From: Zasmidium citrigriseum
Lineage: Eukaryota > Ascomycota > Dothideomycetes > Mycosphaerellales > Mycosphaerellaceae
Direction of reading: 5' to 3'
Length of the DNA: 64,000 nt
Assembly (NCBI GenBank): GCA_002786025.1
Contig: NHNW01000065.1
Coordinates: 150,848-214,847, forward strand
In this document: positions 54,529-64,000 of the stretch, piece after piece
Layout of the letters: each line of letters starts with the position of its first letter
How positions within the stretch are numbered: the first letter of the stretch is position 1
Translations under genes and position numbers: made by a program
Notes under the pieces: generated by a model
The model's input: only the letters and a program-made list of their open reading frames with translations
Databases searched by the model: none
What the model was told of the DNA's origin: nothing

Positions 54529-55767
54529 ATGTCTTCTCAGCGATATTCATGCGATCGTTGCCGTCAGCATAAAGTCCGGTGCCTGAAGATTAGCGGGGAG
54601 TTGCAGCTACCAGGAGGCGCGGACCAACGTGGTAATGGCGAAACGTGCGAGCGATGTGCGAAGGCGGAAGTCCCTTGTGTCTACAGCTGTACGTGCCGCA
54701 ATCATACATGAGCCGCTATGTTGGAACGAATGAGTTGACACGAGGTAGCGCGCCAGAAGAAGGGGCGAGCCAATTCTCATCGTCTGAGGAGAGACTCGAC
54801 GCTCACGCGAAGCATGCCCTTCGCACAAGATCTAGCTGGCCTTTGGTCAGTCGGTGGCGATGGTGGAGGCTCTATTGGTGACTTGACGATGCCGTTCCTC
54901 GATATGCCCGAGATGAACATGCCTGGCTTTGAGGAGAGCGACTTTTATGGCTGGGACAATACCAACCCCACACCATCCTCGATGTCGGCCACTTTGGCAG
55001 ATCCAATTGGGAGCTACGAGATTGGACCTCAAAGGCCCTCAAGCGACAGCTCGAAACCCACAGGAAAGGATGGCGAAGGCACCGTCGAGGACTTGATCGG
55101 GCAAGTAATGGCCGTGAGCACTCGGGCCGCCCGTGCCACACGCCAACTGGACCGCGGATCCAATGCTGGCAGTCCGTTGATGGTCAGCTCGCCGGAGATC
55201 AATGACGCCTTTGAAGTGGCCAACTCCCTGGTGCAAATCGTCAACAGCATCCCGCAGGATCCAAAGCCAGGTCCACCAACGCAGGTGTCTCAGAGCCAGA
55301 CCGACCCCAACCTGACCACCGGCTGTGGTCTGATACTTCTGGCCCTTGCCTCTCATCAGCACGTCCTTGCACTGTTCAAGGCTATCTGTGTCTCTATTCA
55401 ACGATCCGTGGGATTCAAAGTATCCGAAAGCGAGCAGCAGCAACCGGCTACGGTCCATGGCGATGGAGCTTCGTGCGCACAGTTCGTCATGGTCTTGCAA
55501 CTGATCATGCATCTCGTGAATCGCCTTGGTCGATGTCTGCGATTGGATGGTGGCAATAGTCTCGCAGGTCCACGAGCAGCAGGATGTCTGAACGGCATGG
55601 CGGAGCTGACTCCGAGGGTAGAGGGCGAGGAGGAGAAAGGCTGTGCTCCGTCAGGCTTTGTGGATGTGGCTCAAGACGTGCTCAAAAGACTGCCTGACGA
55701 GCACGCTCGGCTGAAGGCGATCATACAACAATTGCAGACGCATATGGAAGAGAGGCTGAATAACTGA
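54529..55767 (+). CDS. AflR-like Zn2Cys6 pathway regulator
   Basis: Nuclear DNA-binding regulator, 392 aa. Exons 54529-54688 and 54749-55767. The zinc cluster has [11 protein letters not shown], an unusually long loop of 22 residues between third and fourth cysteine, then [11 protein letters not shown]. Splicing joins it to [17 protein letters not shown], the basic linker typical of AflR-type proteins. The remainder has an acidic middle ([20 protein letters not shown]) and a helical C-terminal region ([37 protein letters not shown]) as in aflatoxin-regulator-like proteins; a terminal coiled stretch follows ([18 protein letters not shown]). It lies at the end of the cluster and probably controls it. 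Confidence 0.88.
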
Positions 55768-56660
55768 GAGAAAAGAGGGCGCATGTGAAAGCTAGAAGGG
55801 GAGAAAAATGGTGCGTGGGTGGCCAAGCACGTCCGTCAGTCCCTCAAATCTGCAGAGTCTCTGCAAATCAGATTTAACAGGATTGGAAGCGGACCGCACA
55901 AGTGCTGCGTGCTATTGGTCGCGAGGGCCGGTTGCGTAGATCTAGACATTTAGTGACCTCGCCACATGTCCGATTGCACGATCGAAGAAGGAAAGGCGGT
56001 CGGACTTTCACAGGAGCGTAGAATCTTATATCTGACTCGGAACGTCCCATGATATACTCCGAAGCTACATCAAGGGCGTCATAAGTGTCCCCACGGCTAT
56101 GAAAGCTTGTCCGCTTCTCTCGCCAAATTCTTTACAGCCGGTTGAACATGCCAGACGAAGTGTTTCGGTGTGAAAGCCTTGATACGAAGCTGCGACATAG
56201 CCTGCTCTGTGCTCTTGGGCAGAGTCTAGCCTTGGGAAGTATCTCAACCTGGCTGAAAAACAGTTTAGCATGTTTCAACGGTAGAACAGGATGATCAGCG
56301 TGCGTCTGGATGTGACTACGGCCACGAGGAGAGTGCTTACAGGCTTGGGTGGATACTAACGACGTGGAGTTTCGTTTTCGTTCTCTCGCATTTGTTTGTA
56401 AGCTTCGTGCGTAAAGAATGAGTGCTCGTCTCCACATATATATACACTCTCCATCCGCTTCTCTAGATTCAGTCTGCACAAAATAAAGCCATAGATGTCA
56501 AGATATCGTCACGCTTCCCAAACGTCGCAAGTGACCAGAGCAAAAAGTTGAAGGATTCCGGTGCCTGAGGCATCAACTCGGGTGCTCCCGCAATCGGGAC
56601 TTGGCACACACTCCTATTAGATAGATCGATTCCTTCCTTCTAGATGGTCCTCTCTATAGA
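55768..56660. other. transition zone to the AT-rich island
   Basis: About 0.9 kb without a supported gene; base composition and dinucleotides are normal. CpA and TpG disappear abruptly at about 56660. Confidence 0.5.
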
Positions 56661-56899
56661 ACTGTCTACCTACTATATTAAGTAGTTATAAGCCTAGGTT
56701 TTACGTATATACCTAGATAGTCTATTACCTTTATTACTATTAATTTAGGTATTCCGCTAGTTATATAGTAAGCCCCTAGATCTTAGGTTTATATAGCTCT
56801 TATAGTAGTAGGAAGTATACTATTCTATTTAGTCTTTCCTTAACCTTTCCTTCTATACCTCGAGGTTACTATTAACGATATAGTAGATAAGGGTAGTAA

Positions 56900-59762
56900 T
56901 AAGATACTTAAGCTCTATAGTAAGGAGAACTATAAGCTATAGAGTACTATTATACTTCGCTCTTTAAAGGGTCGAAGTAAGTAGGTATATATTAATCTAG
57001 ACTCCTTCTTATTAGATAAGCCTATATCTATACTAAAGAGTAATAGCGAAGATAACTAGGTATATTAGACTCGTATATAGTAGTTTAATACTAAGAAACT
57101 AGGCCTATAGGAAATTACTAACGCTAAGGTAGGCGCCTTTATTATAGTTAACTATATAGCGTCTATTTAAGAAGCTATATTAGGTTTTAAGTTAGCTAAA
57201 GAGATATAGTAGTATCTAGAGTACTAATATCGACTATTAGGTACTATATACTAGATATCGACCTTTAAGAAGTAGGACTCTCTATACTTTAAAGGTAAGT
57301 ACCTCGAGGAATATTATATTAAGTATTAAGTAGTTCTAAGAGAGTTTAACGCCTTAGGTATTAAGTTTAATAAGGAACTCTAAGTCTACGCTTTTATTAC
57401 TCGAGTATTAAAATACTATAATACCTAGGCTAAGATTAAGCGCGAGTCTATCTATATATTAAAGAGTAAGGATAATATACTATCGCTTAAGGATATTATT
57501 AAGAGCTTACTATAAGAAGATAGCGCTTAGTCCTTAGAAACCGCTAAGTTTACTTATTAAGGTAGTAATAAAGGTAGAAGCTACTAGTAATAGTAGGGTA
57601 GTAATAATAATAATAGTAGTAGTTCTTAGTAGAAGCTACGCTCTTACTATAACTACTACGATCGCGATAGTTATACTAAGGAGAAGTATTAGAAGCTTTA
57701 TCTAGAGCTTAAGCCTAAGAAGAAGTCTAAGAAGGATACTAACGCTTCTAACGATAATAAGAAGAAGCCTAAGATTAAGTATTATACTAGTTTCCTCGTT
57801 AATACCGCTAGCTCTAAGTCTATTACTCTAACGGTTTATCGCGCTAGCTACTCTACTCGTAATAAGTAGGTATTCGATACTAGCGCCTTAGCCTACTATA
57901 TTAATAATATTAAGCACTTTATTAATAGCTAAGCCTATAATTAGCTTATACGTATAGGCGATAATACGACGTTAAGAGTAACTCGTATTAGTAAGATTAA
58001 GCGAACCTTAGTAGCTCTAAACGGATTACTATACTTAATTAAGATTAGTAACTACCTACTAGTTCTAGATATAGTCTATAACCTTCTATCTAGCTAGAAG
58101 TTAAAGAAGAAGGGTCTCTTCTACTATAACGATACCTAAGTATTATTTACGAAGGATAAGGAGCTTAGAACCCTTACTAAGATTAATAGCCTACTATACC
58201 TTATCTAGTACGAAGAAGTCGCTTAGTAGAGCGATATAGATACTAAGGTAGCTCTTACTTCCTTAAAGGTAATCTACCCCTTAAAGGCTACTATAGACTA
58301 ATAGTATCTCCGTTATAGCTACCTTAAGGAAGAAGCTCTTCGTTAGGCCGTCTAGTAGTACTAAGGTATCGTCGTTAAGGGCGATATTAAGCTATCTTAC
58401 TATTACGCTTATACCGCTAGCCTCTCTAAGCGATAGTTCTTAAGAGTTAAGACTAAGCGTCTATCTTAAGTATATAAGGAACTTAGCGTCGATATTATTA
58501 CGCCTATAATAACTAGTATTAGTAGCTATAGGTATATTACTATAGCTATAGACTCTACGACTTTATACTATTACATAAAGAGCTATAGTACTAAAGATAG
58601 AGCTAGAACCTTCGTACGTAACTATATTATCTACATTAAAGTCTAGCTTAGCGTTAATATTAAGATACTTCGTATAGATAATAAGTTAGCTATAGGTAGT
58701 ACTTCCTTTAAAGAGTTTCTAAAGAAGAAGGGTATATAGTAACGTTATACTACTCCTTATAACTTAGAGTAGAATAGTCGTACTAAAGTTACGAATTATT
58801 TAGTTACGGTACTTACTCGTAAGTTAATAATTACTAGTAAGTTAAGTAAGTAGTTATAGCTAGAGGTAGTCTAAGTAGCGACCTATTTACTTAATATTAC
58901 GCCTTCGTAGAGTCTAGGCTTTAAATTACCCTATACCTACCTTACCGAGTAGTAGTATACTACTAGTAATATAGACTAGCTATTATAGCTAAACCTTTCG
59001 AACCTTCGTACCTATAGGTACCTCGCTTTTATACTTAACTATAAGGTTAAGCGTAGTAATAAGTTTAAGCTATAAGCGCTAAAGGGGAAGCTTATTAGAT
59101 ATAAGCTAGGCTCTTATACTATCTACTATATCTATATACCTTCTTTAAGAAAGGTAGTCTATAGCGTTAACGTTACGTTTAATAAAGACTACTTAGATAT
59201 TAAGTAAGATATTAAGGAAGAGAGAGTAGGGCTAGATACTAAGATCTTTCTAATACTAACGGCTCTAACTACTACCCCTTTAGGGGGTAAGGAGATTAAA
59301 GAGCTAGTAGTTATTATAGATAACGAGGTAGTAGCTATAATTAATAATAACGATATTAATACGCTACTTCTAGAGCTTAGCTATAATTAAGAACTAGAGC
59401 TAGAGTCTAAACCTAAGCCTAACGACGACTTCGTAATACCTTTATTAACGCTACTACTAGAATTACGCTCTACTCGTAATATTAAGTAGACTAAGCGTAG
59501 TATCGTATAGTAGCTCCTTTATAAGAAAGAGAAAGCTAAGTTAGAGTCTATTAAGTAGAAGCGTATAGCTACGAAGATAGTAAAGTAAGCTATAGTAGTA
59601 GTAGTAGATACTATAACGATAGTAACTAATACTAATAGATATCTTACTTATAAGATATATATTACGTTTATAGCTATAGTTAGATAGACTAACGCTAATA
59701 ACGTCGTTATTCCTTACACCTTTAAGAAAGCGATAGCCTTACTATAGGCTAAGTAGTAGAAA
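56900..59762 (+). mobile_element. decayed Ty1/copia retrotransposon relic, 3'-truncated
   Basis: Plus-strand reading shows the copia order. Gag-like segment about 56.9-57.6 kb; zinc-knuckle remnant about 57645-57690, with cysteines turned into tyrosines; aspartic-protease remnant FDTSALAYYI near 57875-57905; and an integrase region about 58340-58850, with AIDSTT and LRIDN-like pieces. The start of reverse transcriptase (PYTFKKAIALL) is near 59715-59750. Homology stops abruptly near 59762, so most of the reverse transcriptase and RNase H is missing. Terminal repeats were not identified. All frames carry many stops; non-functional. Confidence 0.8.
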
Positions 59763-59767
59763 AATAG

Positions 59768-59895
59768 ATAACGAAGTAGGCTAGGCTTAAGCCTAGTAGT
59801 TAAAGTAGGCTAGGCTAAGGAGGTAAGGCCTAGTAGACTAGGTTAAAGCTAGGCTAAAGCCTAGATAGGGCCTACCTTAGCCTACTTTAGCCTAG
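59768..59895. repeat. palindromic TAGGCTAGGCT-rich segment
   Basis: About 130 bp in which GTAGGCTAGGCT recurs twice directly and its complement (AGCCTACTTTAGCCTA) follows in inverted order. It sits exactly where the copia homology breaks off, so it may be the end of an inserted element or a MITE-like piece. Confidence 0.5.
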
Positions 59896-60054
59896 TAAGA
59901 ATACTAAAATAATACGAGAGACTACTTTATATAAGTAGTTTACTACGTATATATAAACGCGAGATATAGATACTCTATAAGTTAAAAAACGAGCTAGCTA
60001 TATATATTAACTATAAAGATATAACTATCGTACACCTAATAACGTAATCGTAAA

Positions 60055-60102
60055 GCGACGAGAGTAGCTAAAAGCTTAGCTTTAAAGCTAAGCTCTCGTC
60101 GC
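60055..60102. repeat. 48-bp near-perfect palindrome
   Basis: GCGACGAG at the left and CTCGTCGC at the right flank a perfect 22-bp palindrome, AGCTTAGCTTT/AAAGCTAAGCT pieces joined; only a short asymmetric insert on the left breaks overall symmetry. It could form a hairpin or mark a transposon terminus. Confidence 0.6.
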
Positions 60103-60259
60103 AATTTAATCCTTCCTTTAATACTACTAATTTTTACGCTAGAGTAATAAAAATCGACTACGCGATATCGAAAAAACATTACGAGATATCTACTAACTAC
60201 GCCTACTAGCTACGTAAGCGAATATAATAAAGTATAATCTATCCCTATCGCTACTAGCC

Positions 60260-61990
60260 GACGAACCGCCAAAAATAACGCCTTTATTAAGAGGAAAGCG
60301 TAGAAAGGCGGATAAGGACCTCTCGCTTAATAAGAATACTTAGTACGACTATATACGTAAGTAGAAGATAAGTAAGGATAGGGTAGAGGAGAATAGAGAG
60401 TATAAGAGAAAGAATACGGCCTTTAGAAGATAGATAAAGAAGAACGTAGAACTAGCTAAACTAAAGGGCTTAAGTAAGTAGTAGAAGAAGGTAAAACGAG
60501 ATATCCTATAGGCTTAGTAGGAACTTAAGTAGTAAGTTAACTATAGCTAGTAGACGTAGCTAGTAGTACTAACTCTTATATAGGGTAATATCGATAGAGA
60601 TAGCTAGCGACGAGAATACTATATATATAGTAGAGGAAGCTAATAATATAGCTACTAATAATACCGTATCTAGTATACTCGTTCCTAGTAATACGATTCC
60701 TAGTACCTATTAATAGGAGGCGTAGACTATAGTAGAGATCGAGGATAAGGAGTAGATTTACGACGAGAATAGCGAGCGTATAAGGCGGACAGGTATATAT
60801 CTTTACTTACCTAAGCTACCTAGTACTAATACTAAGGATAACGTATAGCGCGAGAGATCCTAGATCTATAAAGCGATAGTAAACGAGGAGCTCTAGTAGT
60901 AGTTAGTCTAGAAATACTAGTATAAGGCTATTTATAAGACGATAAAGAAGCTAGACCGCCTTAAGCGTATTAGCCGTATAGGATACTTCCTTAAGACTAA
61001 CGCTAAGCTCTTCTTTAGTAATAAGCTAATCGTATATTACTTAGCCGTAGCTAGTATATATAGCTAGTATAAGAGTACTTTACTAACGATAGATAGGATA
61101 TATTAGTAGAGGGTAGTACCTATAAGCTATACTACCTCTTTAACGAAACGGAGCGCGTAGTTATTAGAAACTATATAACCTAGGACAAGACGATTATATC
61201 TTTATAGGCTTAGATAGATCTACGCGGATACGACCTAGTTATATACGGATTTCTAGACGACCCGCTAATTTAAACGGCTACCGCGGCTAAGAAGATATAT
61301 AATATCTTCGTTTAAGATACTAAAGCCCTTTATCTAGAGGTTAGCGTCTTTACTAAGGTTATAATCTAAGAGCGTATACTAGCCGTCTTTAGAATTAAGC
61401 CTATATTTATAGAGCTAGTTAGCCTTAAAGACCTTACTCTACTTAATAACGATAAGACGCGGTAGATCTTATAGGATCTTTAAATAGCTAATACGCGAAT
61501 TAAGAGTAGAGAGCCCCTATACTTTATAGAGGCTAATATTAACTTCGAGGAGGCTAGTCCTAACTTTAATAAGGCTAGTCTTAACTTTAATAAGGCTAGC
61601 TTCGACTTTAATAAGGCTAGCTTTAACTTTAATAAGGCTAGTTTTAATTTTAATAAGGCTAGTCTTAACGAGTCCGCTAGCGTAGCTAGTAGCCGTAGCT
61701 AGCTTAATATAGCTAATAAGCTAGTTAACTAGGCGATAGTAGAGGGTATAGGAGAGGAGGAGTTTAAGCTTACTATACTACTAACGGATCTAAATAGGAA
61801 GAGACTAGGTCTAGTTATACTAGACGTAGAGCCTATATAAGGTAATAGCGACGTTTTAGACGATAACTAGATATAGGACGATACCCTAGTAGACTTTAGA
61901 GACGATAAAATAGATCTCGACTAGAGTTACTATAGTAACTAGTATATTAATATACTTAAGGAGGCTTTAGGCCCTTAATATAACTCTCTT
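60260..61990 (+). pseudogene. unidentified decayed coding region
   Basis: The plus strand has long amino-acid-like stretches between RIP stops. These include a basic part near 60290-60480 (KRKRRKADKD), a region with LKRISRIGYFLKTNAKLFF near 60960-61010, and VFRIKPIFIELVSLKDLTLL near 61390-61450. A heptapeptide repeat and acidic tail follow. I do not recognise the family. It may be a transposon accessory ORF or a captured host gene. Broken throughout. Confidence 0.4.
61541..61666 (+). repeat. 21-bp tandem repeat, six copies
   Basis: Units AAYTTTAATAAGGCTAGYYTT repeated six times (first copy variant), encoding a seven-residue unit N-F-N-K-A-S-[LF]. It lies within the decayed coding region and is in frame with it. 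Confidence 0.85.
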
Positions 61991-62299
61991 CTCTTTATCT
62001 ATATCTCTATCTCCTACTCTACGTTATTATACCTCGCCTTAGTAGTACGATACTAAATAGCTTATAAGTCCCCCTACGATCTCTATAATTAATAATACGA
62101 GAAAGCGAATAATAATATAGCTAAGTACTTTAATCTAGGGTATTATAGTCTAATAAGCGCTTTAGGGAATATATAGTATTACTAATTAGGCGTACTCGAG
62201 AGATAGAAGTAACCTCTATATCGCTAGTAGCTAGTAATCCTCTCCTAAGGCGGCGACTTTTCTAAATAATAAATAGCCTAGGATCCTCTTATTAAACTT

Positions 62300-64000
62300 A
62301 TTCTTCTCCTACCTAGATACGAAGCTTACCTCTATCTACCTAGAATTAGATTAATACCTTATAGTTCCGTAAGATTAAGGATATATATATTTATAAGGAT
62401 AAATATAAAAAAGCGCTAACTAAATACTACTATTCGTAGTAGGATAAAGTATTATAATATAGCCTATATAAGAAGCTCGTTAAAATACGAGGATAGTTAC
62501 TATTCGAGTTTAGTAGTAGGAGGTCGAGCTCGTACGTATAGTAATTCTACTATAAGGGCGTTTCTAAGGAGGGTAAACCCTATATTCTTTATTAGATCTA
62601 TAGGGTACGATTAGTATATCTAGGCCTTAATATAGGGACGATAACTATAGATCGACATTTATCTTTAAGAGGCTATCTAAGAGTAGTCGTAGTATAAGGA
62701 CGTAACGATACTAAAGCTACGAAGGCTAAAGAGCTTATAGTACGTCTTATACGAATACCTAGATCTACTAGCTACGTATACTAGTAACGCGTACAATACT
62801 AATAAAGAATAGATATAGAAAAAGCGTTTAGGATTTAAAGGAGAATCGCTAAGTCTAAACGACTTTATAATACTATAGACTAATATAATTATTACTAATA
62901 GGTTACTATTAGATTTCTTCGAGTAAGATTTAGTATAACGAACGTACCTTTGTTTTTATAAGGAACTATAGTTCTACTCCTTAATAACTTAACGAGTATA
63001 GATTCGAGAACGCGAGAAGTAGGTAATATAGTAACTATAAGGATAAATTAATAAGTGTAACGTAGTCGCTTTTACTATTAATACGTAGTCTACTAGGTTA
63101 ATATAGGCGTCGTTCCTTAGTATTAAGGGCTATTAGATTAATCCTACTTAGATATACTATAAGGAGCTACTCGATTTCCCTACTATTTATAGCTAATATA
63201 CTAGAGAGAATATAGCGAAACTAGTTAAGAAGGCGATAACTACCTATAGATATAATATAAAACTAACCGCCTTAACGACTAATAACGCTAGTAATAATAG
63301 GACCCTATATCGCGCTATATACGTACTATAAAGATATAAAGCGCTAAACGTTCTAACGAATTATAGTCTAAAGGTAGTTTAGAAGCTATCTCGTTCTACT
63401 AACCTTACCTAGCTTACGAGACTAGAAATATAGGTTAAGGCCGTAAGTATAGAGAACGAAATAGAGTCTAACGAGTAGGTTTATAATCTAAACGCGGATA
63501 GTCCGAAGATATATTACTTTCTATACTTTACGTATATTGTATAGTTAGCGATTTAGGCTCTATTCTTAGAGCTAAAGCTAGAGCTAGAGAATAACGACCT
63601 AGAGAAGACGATTAATAATACTACCTCTCGTAAGGAACTTAAAAAGATTAAAGCTAGGAATAACGTAGATAATATTCCCCTAGTCCTTTTTAAAGTAAGT
63701 TTTAGACTTGGCTATAGCTAGTACGCGTAGCTAGTAATAGATATCTCTAATTAATAATCTATAGATTCGATAAATAGTAATCTATATTAATTAGAACTTA
63801 CTACAGATAGAGGCTTTTAAACGTATTTAGGTCGAAGTAAATAAGAAACCTATTATAACTAAAGCCGCGATAGCCTAGAATAAAAGATAGATATAGGATA
63901 TATTTTAGAAGCTTCGACTTATCTAAGATATTAAGATACGATTCGACTCGATATACTATATACTTATTCGACTATATCTTCTCTAAGACTCTATTAATAA
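62300..64000 (+). mobile_element. decayed hAT-type DNA transposon relic, runs off the right edge
   Basis: Plus-strand reading shows a BED-finger-like remnant near 62530-62640. Then comes the hAT core: SFLSIKGYQINPTQIYY near 63110-63160, the family hallmark LTTNNASNN near 63272-63300, and YYFLYFTYIV followed by ALFLEL near 63511-63570, the place of the R-C-x-A-H motif. A degenerate segment near 63930-63960 corresponds to the TRWNST block. Many stops from RIP. The dimerisation domain would lie past the window end. Confidence 0.75.

Larger units (their letters stand above)
56661..64000. repeat. RIP-saturated AT-rich repeat island
   Basis: From about 56661 to the window end CA and TG dinucleotides almost vanish: I see only isolated survivors such as near 57913, 58573, 60101, 62792 and 63055. 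TA is abundant, while CG, CC and CT remain. This is the outcome of C-to-T change in CpA context on both strands, the signature of repeat-induced point mutation. Every reading frame is broken by TAG and TAA, many at positions where tryptophan or glutamine is expected. Transposon relics inside are listed separately. Confidence 0.93.

Noticed and set aside
46105..55767. Identification of the cluster as cercosporin, aflatoxin or dothistromin type
   Set aside because: Pump, O-methyltransferases and AflR-like regulator occur in many such clusters; no synthase or diagnostic oxidase is present here.

Overview
The window is nuclear DNA of a filamentous ascomycete (Pezizomycotina). Genes are closely spaced and usually interrupted by 45-75 nt GT-AG introns with CTRAY-like branch points. 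Many families are typically fungal: Zn2Cys6 regulators, LaeA-like methyltransferases, 2EXR proteins, Dal5-like MFS carriers and polyketide-type O-methyltransferases. The last 7.3 kb is a repeat island mutated to near saturation in the manner of RIP (repeat-induced point mutation). A Dothideomycete is my best guess, from gene style only; the sequence does not prove it. I built exon structures by hand and checked that each summed to an open reading frame.

Region 1 (1-18.3 kb): the 5' part of a myo-inositol-type sugar transporter; a Zn2Cys6 regulator divergent from a secreted GH28 pectinase with an awkward last intron; an unknown membrane protein; a GPI-type cell-surface protein with internal repeats; a Dal5-type MFS carrier divergent from a MmgE/PrpD enzyme; a 2EXR protein; and a nine-exon glycine/valine repeat protein followed by a minisatellite.

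Region 2 (18.9-45.7 kb) is mostly conserved housekeeping and catabolic genes: cohesin Rad21 divergent from the Golgi Ca2+/Mn2+ pump Pmr1; a copper amine oxidase divergent from an amino-acid/GABA-type permease, with a GATA-motif cluster between them; a monocarboxylate-type MFS; a LaeA-like methyltransferase; a Baeyer-Villiger monooxygenase; diphthine synthase Dph5; a small unknown proline-rich protein; a possible 57-aa gene; SAGA subunit Spt3; a ToxD-like reductase; and the mitochondrial phosphate carrier.

Region 3 (46.1-55.8 kb) looks like a compact secondary-metabolite tailoring cluster without a backbone synthase in view: a DHA14-type MFS pump, an alpha/beta hydrolase divergent from O-methyltransferase 1, O-methyltransferase 2, and an AflR-like Zn2Cys6 regulator. 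A short motif, TCGGANTCGG (CGG-N3-CGG direct repeat), occurs upstream of the pump, midway between hydrolase and O-methyltransferase 1, upstream of O-methyltransferase 2, and far upstream of the regulator. Two of the enzymes lack expected catalytic residues: Phe112 replaces the hydrolase nucleophile and Leu302 replaces the methyltransferase catalytic His. This is the most interesting part of the window.

Region 4 (about 56.66-64 kb): an AT-rich island almost without CpA and TpG. It holds relics of a Ty1/copia retrotransposon (about 56.9-59.76 kb), an unidentified decayed coding region with a 21-bp tandem repeat, and a hAT-type transposase relic running off the right edge. The metabolite cluster ends less than 1 kb from this island.
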